From positions 15,577-23,505 of the forward strand of contig DIAQ01000043.1 in assembly GCA_002414865.1 (NCBI GenBank): DNA of 7,929 nt, read 5' to 3'. Shown here one piece after another: positions 1-6,029 of the stretch. A model generated the notes under the pieces. The model was not told the DNA's origin. It searched no databases and saw only the letters and a list, made by a program, of their open reading frames with translations. The DNA comes from a candidate division Hyd24-12 bacterium UBA5074 (GTDB lineage Bacteria > Fermentibacterota > Fermentibacteria > Fermentibacterales > Fermentibacteraceae). Each line of letters starts with the position of its first letter. Within the stretch, counting starts at the first letter, position 1. A program made the position numbers and the translations under genes.

Positions 1-692
1 ACCCCCCGCCCGTCCCGCAGGACGAAGGCGGCGGCCTTCATCGATCTTCCCTCCATCAGGACCGTGGCCCGGTAGCTGCCTGAGGGGGGGAGTATCTTGG
101 CCCTGGGAACCCTCACGTTCAACGTGGGGAAACCAAGGCTCCTGCCCGCTCCCCTTCCCCGGGAGACCGGGCCCGAAGCCGAATAGCTCCTGCCGAGAAG
201 CGCCGAGACCTCGGAGAGGGACGCCGAGCGCACAAGTTCCCTGATGCGCTCGCTCTTGACCGCACCCCCCGAGACGGCAGCCTCGGGAACGACGGTCAGT
301 CCGACCCCTGCACCTCTGCACCATCCGGTCAGGACGGCGGGATTCCCCGAGCGGCCCCGCCCGAAATGAAAGTCATAACCTACAACGAGCTGCCTGAATC
401 CGCAAAGCCCTTCCAGGTGCTCCAGGAACTCGCCGGGGCCCGAGTTCCTCGTCCTCGCATCGAACGGGATGGCCAGCACCCTGTGGGCTCCCAGCCCGCG
501 AAGGGCTTCGAGCCTCTCCCAGGGGGTCGTCAGCCTGAGCGGGATGCCCGGATCGGCCAGGACCTGTCGAGGCAGCGGCTCGAAGCAGACCACTCCGGCC
601 TCCCTGTCCAGGGAGAGCGCAGCCCTCACCACGGCTGCATGGCCGAGATGGATGCCGTCGAAGCTGCCGATCGCCACCACATCCATTCTCAT
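1..692 (-). CDS. ribF: Bifunctional riboflavin kinase / FAD synthetase, 3' end cut by window edge
   Basis: RibF phosphorylates riboflavin to FMN and adenylates FMN to FAD in the cytoplasm. The frame starts at the ATG at 692-690 and stays open to base 1, giving 230 codons; the family is usually about 300 residues, so roughly 70-80 are missing. The N-terminal FMN adenylyltransferase domain shows the nucleotidyltransferase signature GSFDGIHLGH (residues 9-18, with H15 and H18) and GYDFHFGRGRSGN (105-117). The C-terminal riboflavin kinase domain begins near residue 167 and shows GRSLGFPTLN (183-192) and GSYRATV (205-211). The start overlaps the truB stop as ATGA, which implies translational coupling; a second ATG two codons on is also possible. 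Two spots look unusual: KSERIR (146-151) where the family has a (V/I)SSTRIR-like motif, and AAFVLRDGRGV at the cut end where a GxRPT-like segment is expected. The identity is secure; the kinase catalytic residues lie outside the window. Confidence 0.93.
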   Translation of the reverse strand, partial: MRMDVVAIGSFDGIHLGHAAVVRAALSLDREAGVVCFEPLPRQVLADPGIPLRLTTPWERLEALRGLGAHRVLAIPFDARTRNSGPGEFLEHLEGLCGFRQLVVGYDFHFGRGRSGNPAVLTGWCRGAGVGLTVVPEAAVSGGAVKSERIRELVRSASLSEVSALLGRSYSASGPVSRGRGAGRSLGFPTLNVRVPRAKILPPSGSYRATVLMEGRSMKAAAFVLRDGRG

Positions 693-1552
693 TCGCCCTC
701 CAGGACGGTCGAAGGGCGCATGATCGACCCGTCTCCCTGCCCGACGGCCATGAGCCTGCCTCCGGAGGCAAGGGTCACGAGCCCCTCCACAACGGACTCG
801 AAAGGCAGACCGTGCCTGACCTTCCCGGTGGCAGCTTCGTCCAGGTCGACCCTCGGGAGGAAGTCGAGTGCGTCGAGCATCGGGACCAGGGCCGATGTCG
901 AGTCCGGAGACCTGGAGCACCTGGCGAGGGTCAGCCCTCCGACCGCCAGGCGGACGATCCTGTCAGCATGGGCGCCAGGGCCCAGCACTGCGCCTATGTC
1001 CCTGGCCAGGCCGCGCACATAGGTGCCTGCCGAGACGCTCACCGAAAGCCCGATCCGGCCTTTCTCGAGCATTCCCGCATCCCAGTCCCAGGCCTTCACC
1101 GACCGTGTCGGCATCTCCGGCGAAACTCCGGACCTCGCGCTCTCGTAGGCCCTGCGCCCCTCGAGGTGGAGCGCCGAGAACTCCGGCACGACCTGGGAGA
1201 ATTCGCCCGTGAAGCCCTCGAGGGCCTTCAGAACGGCTTCGCGGGTGACGGCTGAGGCGTCGGCCGAGGAGAGCACCTTCCCGGAGGCGTCGCAGGTGTC
1301 CGTGGACGCGCCCAGGATGAGGATGAACGAATACCTCTTCGGGCGGCCGGTCAGGTACTGGGACAGTCTCGTCGCCCTGCCCAGGAGGATCGGCAGGACG
1401 CCCGAGGCGTCCGGGTCCAGGGTCCCGGCGTGACCGTGCCTCCTGACCTGCCACGCCCTCGCCACCTGCCCCGAAGCTGAGCGGGACGGGATCCCGGCAG
1501 GCTTGTCCAGGAGATAGACCGCGCCTCCGTGGAACTCGGCGGGCAGGCTCAA
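689..1552 (-). CDS. truB: tRNA pseudouridine(55) synthase TruB
   Basis: TruB converts U55 in the T-loop of tRNAs to pseudouridine. The 287-residue protein shows the family blocks in order: LLDKPAGIPS (14-23), the catalytic block GHAGTLDPDASG (40-51) with the nucleophile Asp46, the KRYSF strand with Tyr74, FSALHLEGRRAYESAR (125-140), and GTYVRGLARDIG (176-187). A short C-terminal PUA-like region follows (about 235-287). The start is TTG at 1552-1550, which overlaps the rbfA TGA as TTGA; no ATG or GTG lies near it, the LLDKPAG block begins at the usual distance, and a weak GGAAGA sits just upstream. Unusual: His129 stands where the family usually has Lys (SALK/SAIK), and RLAVGG (201-206) stands where RRTxxG is common. 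The catalytic Asp is intact, so activity is expected. Downstream ribF overlaps its stop. Confidence 0.95.
   Translation of the reverse strand: MSLPAEFHGGAVYLLDKPAGIPSRSASGQVARAWQVRRHGHAGTLDPDASGVLPILLGRATRLSQYLTGRPKRYSFILILGASTDTCDASGKVLSSADASAVTREAVLKALEGFTGEFSQVVPEFSALHLEGRRAYESARSGVSPEMPTRSVKAWDWDAGMLEKGRIGLSVSVSAGTYVRGLARDIGAVLGPGAHADRIVRLAVGGLTLARCSRSPDSTSALVPMLDALDFLPRVDLDEAATGKVRHGLPFESVVEGLVTLASGGRLMAVGQGDGSIMRPSTVLEGE
695..701 (-). promoter_or_regulatory. Ribosome binding site of ribF
   Basis: GGAGGGC lies inside the last codons of truB. The core GGAGG ends 4 bases before the ATG at 692-690 and 10 bases before the second ATG at 686-684, so it could serve either. The ATGA overlap with truB favours the first. 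Confidence 0.6.
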
Positions 1553-1893
1553 CGGTCTTCCAGATCCCTGATGAGGCGCAGGACTTCCTCGCCCTTGGCC
1601 ACCGATTCATCAGGGATGAAATGGAGCTCGGGCACCGCTCGGACCCTCAGCCTGCCGGCAAGAAGCCTGCGGATGTAGCTCTGGGAGGACTCGACGGCTT
1701 CCATGCTCTGCTTCCGCTGATCCTCGTTCCCGAGGATGGAGTAGAAGATGAAGGCATGCGTGCCGTCCGGGGACACCTTGGTCCTGGTTACGGTGATGAA
1801 CCCGAGCCTCGGATCGGCAAGCTCTCCATGGATGATCCGATCGATCTCCTCTCGGATCGTCTCGGTGAGCCTCTCGGATCGGCGCTGCCGCAT
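1549..1893 (-). CDS. rbfA: 30S ribosome-binding factor RbfA
   Basis: RbfA is a small KH-fold protein that binds the 30S subunit during late 16S rRNA maturation. The 114-residue product has a family-typical length and blocks: RIIHGELADPRLGFITVT (19-36), VSPDGTHAFIFYSILG (40-55), and LRVRAVPELHFIPDES (82-97). The start is ATG at 1893-1891, 19 bases after the infB stop; no strong Shine-Dalgarno is visible in that gap, so translation may depend on coupling with infB. The stop overlaps the truB TTG start. One oddity: the helix-kink-helix that in RbfA usually carries Ala-x-Gly before the F/Y-I-R sequence reads Ser70-Gln71-Ser72 here. Identity is otherwise clear, from both sequence and its place between infB and truB. 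Confidence 0.94.
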   Translation of the reverse strand: MRQRRSERLTETIREEIDRIIHGELADPRLGFITVTRTKVSPDGTHAFIFYSILGNEDQRKQSMEAVESSQSYIRRLLAGRLRVRAVPELHFIPDESVAKGEEVLRLIRDLEDR

Positions 1894-1899
1894 ATGCTC

Positions 1900-1927
1900 G
1901 AGCCCGGGATGCTCAGAGAGCCCGGGA
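1900..1927 (-). repeat. Direct 10-bp repeat across the infB stop, with hairpin potential
   Basis: TCCCGGGCTC occurs twice on the minus strand, at 1927-1918 and 1909-1900, on either side of the infB stop codon (1915-1913) and just ahead of the rbfA ATG. Because CCCGGG is its own complement, the two copies (1926-1921 and 1908-1903) could pair as a 6-bp stem with a 12-base loop that contains the infB stop. There is no T-run after it, so it is not a terminator. Whether it affects infB-rbfA coupling or is chance in GC-rich DNA is open. Confidence 0.4.
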
Positions 1928-4048
1928 GACCTCCACGATCTCGTAGCACTCTATGATGTCGCCCACCTTCAGATCGCCGTATCCGGAGAGCCCGATGCCG
2001 CACTCGAAGCCGGCGGAGACCTCCCGCTTGTCGTCCTTGAAGTGCTTGAGGGAGGAAAGCTCGCCGTCCCAGATGACGACTCCGTTGCGCACGAGCCGGA
2101 AGCGGCTGCCGCGCCTGATGAGCCCGCCCACGACATAGCAGCCTGCGATGGTGCCTATCTTCGGGACCTTGAAGAGATCACGCACCTCGGCTGATCCGAG
2201 GAACGCCTCCTTCTTCTCCGGCTTGAGGAGACCCGTCAGGGCCTTCTTCACGGTGTCCTCGATGTCGTAGATGATGCTGAAGGTCTCGATGTCGACCCCC
2301 GTGGCGGAGGCCTTCTCGCGCGCCCTGTTGTCAGGCCGGACCCTGAAGCCGATCACCACTGCGTCGGAGGCTGCCGCGAGCATCACATCGCTCTCGCTGA
2401 TGCCGCCCACGCCGCTCCTGATGATGTCCACGGAGACCTCCTCGGTCCCCATGCGGGTGAGCGTATCGACTATGGCCTCGGCGGAGCCCTGCACATCAGC
2501 CTTTATGACCAGCCTGAGGATGCCGCCGGTGCTGGAGGCGGCCTTGTAGAAGTCCTCGAGCGTGATCAGCCGTCTGGACTGGAGTTCGCGCTCCCTCTCG
2601 ACCAGGTGTCTCCTGAGGCAGATGTCCCTGGCCTCCTGGTCGTTGTCGACCACGGTGAAGGAATCGCCGGCCTCGGGGACGCCCGCGCAGCCCAGGACCT
2701 GCACCGGAGTGCTGGGGCCCGCCTCGTCGAGAGGAACGTTGTTCTCGTCATACAGCGCGCGGACACGGCCGCTGCACTCGCCTGCGACCATGCAGTCGCC
2801 GTTGTGCAGGGTGCCGTCCTGGATGAGCACATTGACAACAGTGCCCCTGTGAGGATCGATCCGGCCCTCCAGCACGGCTCCGCGGGCGGGCCTGTCAGGG
2901 CAGGCCTTGAGGTCGAGCACCTCGGCCTGGAGGAGGATCTTGTCGAGGAGGTCCCTGACCCCGTCACCCGTGATGGAGCTGACCTGGGCACAGAGCGTGT
3001 CTCCGCCCCAGTCCTCCACCAGGACCCTGCGGGCGGCCAGGTCCTGCTTGATGTAGTCGGGATTGGCCGTGGAAAGGTCCATCTTGGAGATGGCGACGAT
3101 TATCGGCACTCCCGCCGCCCTGGCGTGATCGATGGCCTCCTCCGTCTGAGGCATGACCTTGCTGTCGGCCGCCACGACGAGGACCACGATGTCGGTGACC
3201 TGGGCCCCTCGCGTTCTCATGGCGGTGAACGCGGCGTGTCCGGGGGTGTCGATGAACGCCACGCGGCGCCCTCCCGGGAGGCGCGCCACATATGCGCCGA
3301 TGTGCTGGGTGATTCCCCCGGCCTCGGTCGAGATGACGTTGGTGGAGCGGATCCTGTCGAGGAGCGCGGTCTTCCCGTGGTCGACATGCCCCATGATGGT
3401 CACCACCGGAGGCCTGGGGACCTCGCGGCAGCTCTTCTCCACCCTGCGGCGCTCCAGGGCCTCGGCCCCGTACTCGGCGACGGTCTCGATGTTGTGGCCG
3501 AATTCGGCGGCAACGAGCGAGAGGGTGTCGGCGTCGAGGCGCTGGTTGGCCGTGGCCATGAAGCCTAGCTCCAGGCACTTGGCGATGACCTCGTTCAGAG
3601 TCACGCCCATGAGGTCGGCGAGTTCCGACAGGCTCGTGAACTCCGTGACCTTGAGGACGCTGCCCTCGGAGTCGGACTCGGCGAGCTGCCTGTCGTGCCG
3701 CTCCTGCTTCTCCTCGCGGTACCTGCGGCGGCGCTTCTTCTGCGTGCGGACCTGGCTCGCGCCCATCTGGGCCACGGTGTCGCGCACTGCCTTCACGGCC
3801 TCCACCGACACCTGCACCTTCTTGCGGCGCTTACGCTTCTTCTTGGACCGAGCCGCGCGGTCGCGGGCCTCCTGCTTCTCCTTCTCGAAGCGGCCCTTCA
3901 CACTGCGCACCTGCTCCTCGGTGATGGTGCTCATGTGGCTCTTCACCGGGATGCCCATCTCGGTGAGGACCTTGACCAGGGCTTCGCTGGAGATGTTGAG
4001 CTCGCGAGCCAGCTCGTATACGCGCTGCTTCTTCTCGGTATCAGGCAT
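1913..4048 (-). CDS. infB: Translation initiation factor IF-2
   Basis: IF2 is the GTPase that positions initiator tRNA on the 30S subunit and promotes 50S joining. The 711-residue product has an IF2_N domain (about 5-57), a Lys/Arg-rich linker (about 60-125), a second IF2_N-like domain (131-185), the G domain (about 213-380), and domains II, III and C2, ending with the typical KVPKIGTIAGCYV (628-640) and SLKHFKDD (666-673) blocks. G motifs: GHVDHGKT (220-227), GGITQHIGAY (244-253), DTPGH (267-271) and SSITG (357-361) are present. The G4 motif reads SKMD (321-324) instead of NKxD, and ADSKVMPQT (294-302) replaces the usual ADDGVMPQT. I chose the ATG at 4048-4046 because IF2_N begins right after it; the frame extends 28 codons further upstream inside nusA, but that extension is arginine-rich shadow sequence. 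A GTG three codons earlier has a better-spaced GAGGAA and is an alternative. The start overlaps the nusA stop by 8 bases (ATGCCTGA). Confidence 0.97.
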   Translation of the reverse strand: MPDTEKKQRVYELARELNISSEALVKVLTEMGIPVKSHMSTITEEQVRSVKGRFEKEKQEARDRAARSKKKRKRRKKVQVSVEAVKAVRDTVAQMGASQVRTQKKRRRRYREEKQERHDRQLAESDSEGSVLKVTEFTSLSELADLMGVTLNEVIAKCLELGFMATANQRLDADTLSLVAAEFGHNIETVAEYGAEALERRRVEKSCREVPRPPVVTIMGHVDHGKTALLDRIRSTNVISTEAGGITQHIGAYVARLPGGRRVAFIDTPGHAAFTAMRTRGAQVTDIVVLVVAADSKVMPQTEEAIDHARAAGVPIIVAISKMDLSTANPDYIKQDLAARRVLVEDWGGDTLCAQVSSITGDGVRDLLDKILLQAEVLDLKACPDRPARGAVLEGRIDPHRGTVVNVLIQDGTLHNGDCMVAGECSGRVRALYDENNVPLDEAGPSTPVQVLGCAGVPEAGDSFTVVDNDQEARDICLRRHLVERERELQSRRLITLEDFYKAASSTGGILRLVIKADVQGSAEAIVDTLTRMGTEEVSVDIIRSGVGGISESDVMLAAASDAVVIGFRVRPDNRAREKASATGVDIETFSIIYDIEDTVKKALTGLLKPEKKEAFLGSAEVRDLFKVPKIGTIAGCYVVGGLIRRGSRFRLVRNGVVIWDGELSSLKHFKDDKREVSAGFECGIGLSGYGDLKVGDIIECYEIVEVSRAL

Positions 4049-5405
4049 CGCCTGCACCCACTTCCTCACTCGGCGACGCCGAGGCCGCCTCGGCCCGGAG
4101 CTTTTCGACCTCCAGGCGCTTCTCCTCGACAAGGCGCAGCGCCTCGCTATGCATTTGTTCGACCCTTACGGGGCCCACCCCGTGCACATCGAGCAGATCC
4201 TCTCGCGAAGCCTCCGCGATCGAATTCGCGGAATCGTAGCCTGCAAGCCGCAGCCTCTCCAGAAGTTTTTCGTTCATCCCCTGGATCTCGGAGGCTTCGA
4301 CGTGGAGCATGTCCTCCCAGCGCCTGTTCTCCTCCCAGAGGGACTGAGTCTCGATATCGATGCGACCGCCGATGAGCTCTCCGGCAAGGCGGACGTTATG
4401 GCCGTTCTTCCCTATGGCGAGAGACAGATGATCATCCGGCACGACGGCGACCATCCGCAGCCTGTCGTCACCCGATGCGGGGTCGACATCGCGGTGCTGC
4501 TCTACATGCAGGACGGTCGCCGGCAGGAGCGCATGGGTGACGAGGACGCGCTTGTCCATCGTCCACGGGATGATGTCGATCCGCTCGCCGTTCAACTCGC
4601 GCATCACGGACTGTACGCGCGAACCCTTCACACCGACGAAAGCTCCGACGGCATCGACCCTGTGGTCGTTGCTCGCGACGGCGAGCTTCGTGCGGACTCC
4701 TGCCTCGCGGGCCATCGCCCGCACCTCGACGACGCCCTCCTCGATCTCGGGCGCCTCGCGCTCGAAGAGCCTCTGCACCAGGACCGGCGTGGCGCGGGAG
4801 AGCACCAGCTGGGGTTCGGTGGACTCGGGCTTCTCGACGCGGATGAGAACGGGGACGATGGGGTCGTTCTGGTTGTAGCGCTCGCCTCTGGCCCTTTCCT
4901 CGGCAGGCACGACGGCTTCGATGCGCCCCGCGACCTGCACGAGGACCCTGTTCCTGTAGACCTGCTGCACGCGGCAGCGGGGAATCAGCTGGCCGATCTT
5001 GTCCGAGTACTCCTTGAAGACCTGCTCGCGCTCTGCATTCCTCACGAGGCTCAGGAACTCCTGGCGGAAGACGTTGACGGAAGCCCTGTCGAACTCGGAG
5101 ATGTCGACCGGGACGGGGACCTTCTCCCCTTCCTCGGCGTCGGGCTTGATCTTCCTGGCCTTCTTCTTCTGGATCTGGAGGTGGTCCTGGCCTTCCTCCA
5201 CCTTGTCCACGACATCCATCATGGCTTCGAGCTTCACGTCTCCGGACTGGTGGTCCCAGGAGATCCGGACATCCTGCGGAGTCCCGTACTCGCGGGTCGT
5301 AGCCTTGATCAGGGCGGAGAAGAGGCTCTTCACCAGAACCTCCCTGTTCACGCCCTTCTCGCGGACCAGCCTGGCCAGGGCATCAATACGCTCGTAATTG
5401 GACAA
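4041..5405 (-). CDS. nusA: Transcription termination/antitermination protein NusA
   Basis: NusA binds RNA polymerase and nascent RNA and modulates pausing, termination and antitermination. The 454-residue protein has the N-terminal polymerase-binding domain (about 1-130, with EKGVNREVLVKSLFSALIKA-like helices), an S1 domain (about 137-203), KH1 (RTKLAVAS near 238-245, DAVGAFVGVKGSRVQ at 251-265, GERIDIIPW at 273-281), KH2 (VVPDDHLSLAIGKNGHNVRLA at 321-341) and one C-terminal helix-hairpin-helix region (about 375-425), then a short charged tail. It lacks the second acidic repeat of E. coli NusA. The start is TTG at 5405-5403, supported by a strong AGGGAGAGG and by the alignment of the first helix. 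KH2 has His326 and His336 where Gln is usual at both places. No ylxR or L7Ae-like gene follows: infB begins inside the nusA stop region. Confidence 0.97.
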   Translation of the reverse strand: MSNYERIDALARLVREKGVNREVLVKSLFSALIKATTREYGTPQDVRISWDHQSGDVKLEAMMDVVDKVEEGQDHLQIQKKKARKIKPDAEEGEKVPVPVDISEFDRASVNVFRQEFLSLVRNAEREQVFKEYSDKIGQLIPRCRVQQVYRNRVLVQVAGRIEAVVPAEERARGERYNQNDPIVPVLIRVEKPESTEPQLVLSRATPVLVQRLFEREAPEIEEGVVEVRAMAREAGVRTKLAVASNDHRVDAVGAFVGVKGSRVQSVMRELNGERIDIIPWTMDKRVLVTHALLPATVLHVEQHRDVDPASGDDRLRMVAVVPDDHLSLAIGKNGHNVRLAGELIGGRIDIETQSLWEENRRWEDMLHVEASEIQGMNEKLLERLRLAGYDSANSIAEASREDLLDVHGVGPVRVEQMHSEALRLVEEKRLEVEKLRAEAASASPSEEVGAGDA

Positions 5406-5409
5406 TTGA

Positions 5410-5418
5410 CCTCTCCCT
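5410..5418 (-). promoter_or_regulatory. Ribosome binding site deciding the TTG start of nusA
   Basis: AGGGAGAGG lies 4 bases before the TTG at 5405-5403, with its GGGAG core 7 bases away. It is the strongest Shine-Dalgarno in the window, and it supports TTG over any later in-frame codon. Confidence 0.75.
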
Positions 5419-5424
5419 AGAGTA

Positions 5425-5441
5425 CGGGCCGGCGCTGCCCG
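5425..5441 (-). other. Short GC hairpin between rimP and nusA
   Basis: The 40-base rimP-nusA gap contains CGGGC and GCCCG arms (5441-5437 and 5429-5425) separated by a 7-base loop. The stem is only 5 bp and no T-run follows, so it does not look like an intrinsic terminator. It could be chance in GC-rich sequence. Confidence 0.25.
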
Positions 5442-5445
5442 GGGG

Positions 5446-5895
5446 TCATTTCCTGTCTTTCGCGCGGCCCTGTGCCTCCAGCACCTCGACCGCCCTGACC
5501 ACCATCGACACTGGAATGATGCGGTTGTCCGGCAACTGCAGGCAGCCGCCGTCGTATCCGAGGAGCTCGCCCTCGACGGTCTCGCTCTCGAGTTCGACCC
5601 TCACGGTCCTCCCAACCGAACGCACCCAGTCTATCTCGCTCTCGAGGCGTCGCCCGATCCCCGGGGAGCTCACTTCCAGGAGGTAGGGATCCTGCATCTC
5701 GAGATCCCTGTCCATGAGATCCTCGATGGAACGCGAAAGGGCGGCGCATTCTCCTATCGTGACCCTGCCCGGCCGATCGACCAGCACGCGGAGCAGCATC
5801 CTCCGACCAATGCGGATCCAGCTCGTGTCCACGAGGAGGAGGCCTGCCTTCGTAGCAAGCTGTTCGATGCCCTGCTTCAGGATAGCTGCATCCAC
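5446..5895 (-). CDS. rimP: Ribosome maturation factor RimP
   Basis: RimP binds the 30S subunit and helps its maturation. From the chosen start the protein is 149 residues, the usual family size. It shows GLLLVDTSW (18-26), LLRVLVDRPGRVTIGECAALSR (34-55, with strand LRVLVD and the TIGEC helix start), the hallmark YLLEVSSPGIGRRL (71-84), and an SH3-like C-terminal domain (about 90-149, VGRTVRVEL, EGELLGYDGG). I chose GTG at 5895-5893 because a GGAAGGA lies 9 bases upstream and because the conserved GxELVD-like strand normally begins about 18 residues in. The frame stays open upstream to a GTG at 5964 (172 residues), an alternative that lacks family support for the extra 23 residues. It is the first gene of the nusA-infB operon and follows a candidate promoter. 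Confidence 0.93.
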   Translation of the reverse strand: MDAAILKQGIEQLATKAGLLLVDTSWIRIGRRMLLRVLVDRPGRVTIGECAALSRSIEDLMDRDLEMQDPYLLEVSSPGIGRRLESEIDWVRSVGRTVRVELESETVEGELLGYDGGCLQLPDNRIIPVSMVVRAVEVLEAQGRAKDRK

Positions 5896-5904
5896 CGAGC
5901 CGAG

Positions 5905-5911
5905 TCCTTCC
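5905..5911 (-). promoter_or_regulatory. Ribosome binding site deciding the GTG start of rimP
   Basis: GGAAGGA lies 9 bases before the GTG at 5895-5893. This places the rimP start there and not at the upstream GTG at 5964. Confidence 0.6.
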
Positions 5912-5985
5912 GAATGGTACAACAGCACAACCTGCGTGATCGCCAGGCTCGTCCCGGCGGTCACGCGTGGCGCGAGTTGCTTCGG

Positions 5986-6014
5986 AATTTAGCTCTGGAA
6001 GCGCATCCTGGCAA
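5986..6014 (-). promoter_or_regulatory. Candidate sigma70-type promoter of the rimP-nusA-infB operon
   Basis: On the minus strand TTGCCA (6014-6009) and TAAATT (5991-5986) are separated by exactly 17 bases, matching TTGACA at 5 of 6 and TATAAT at 4 of 6 positions. The site lies in the gap after the stop of the preceding gene, and its AT-rich -10 stands out from the GC-rich surroundings. A transcript starting about 7 bases after it would carry a leader of roughly 80 bases before the chosen rimP start. The call rests on consensus match and position only, and the organism's sigma factor preference is unknown. Confidence 0.5.
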
Positions 6015-6029
6015 GTGTCGGGGAGCTTC

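Noticed and set aside
4049..4132. Upstream extension of infB by 28 codons inside nusA
   Set aside because: The extension is an arginine-rich stretch read from the nusA tail in another frame; IF2_N starts immediately after the ATG at 4048.
3153..5420. A very long open plus-strand frame (about 755 codons) opposite nusA and infB
   Set aside because: It lies antisense to two highly conserved genes and its translation shows no family motifs and biased composition. Long antisense openings are expected in GC-rich coding DNA.
5896..5964. Longer rimP beginning at the GTG at 5964
   Set aside because: The extra 23 residues have no family match, and a well-spaced GGAAGGA supports the later GTG. It is kept as an alternative only.
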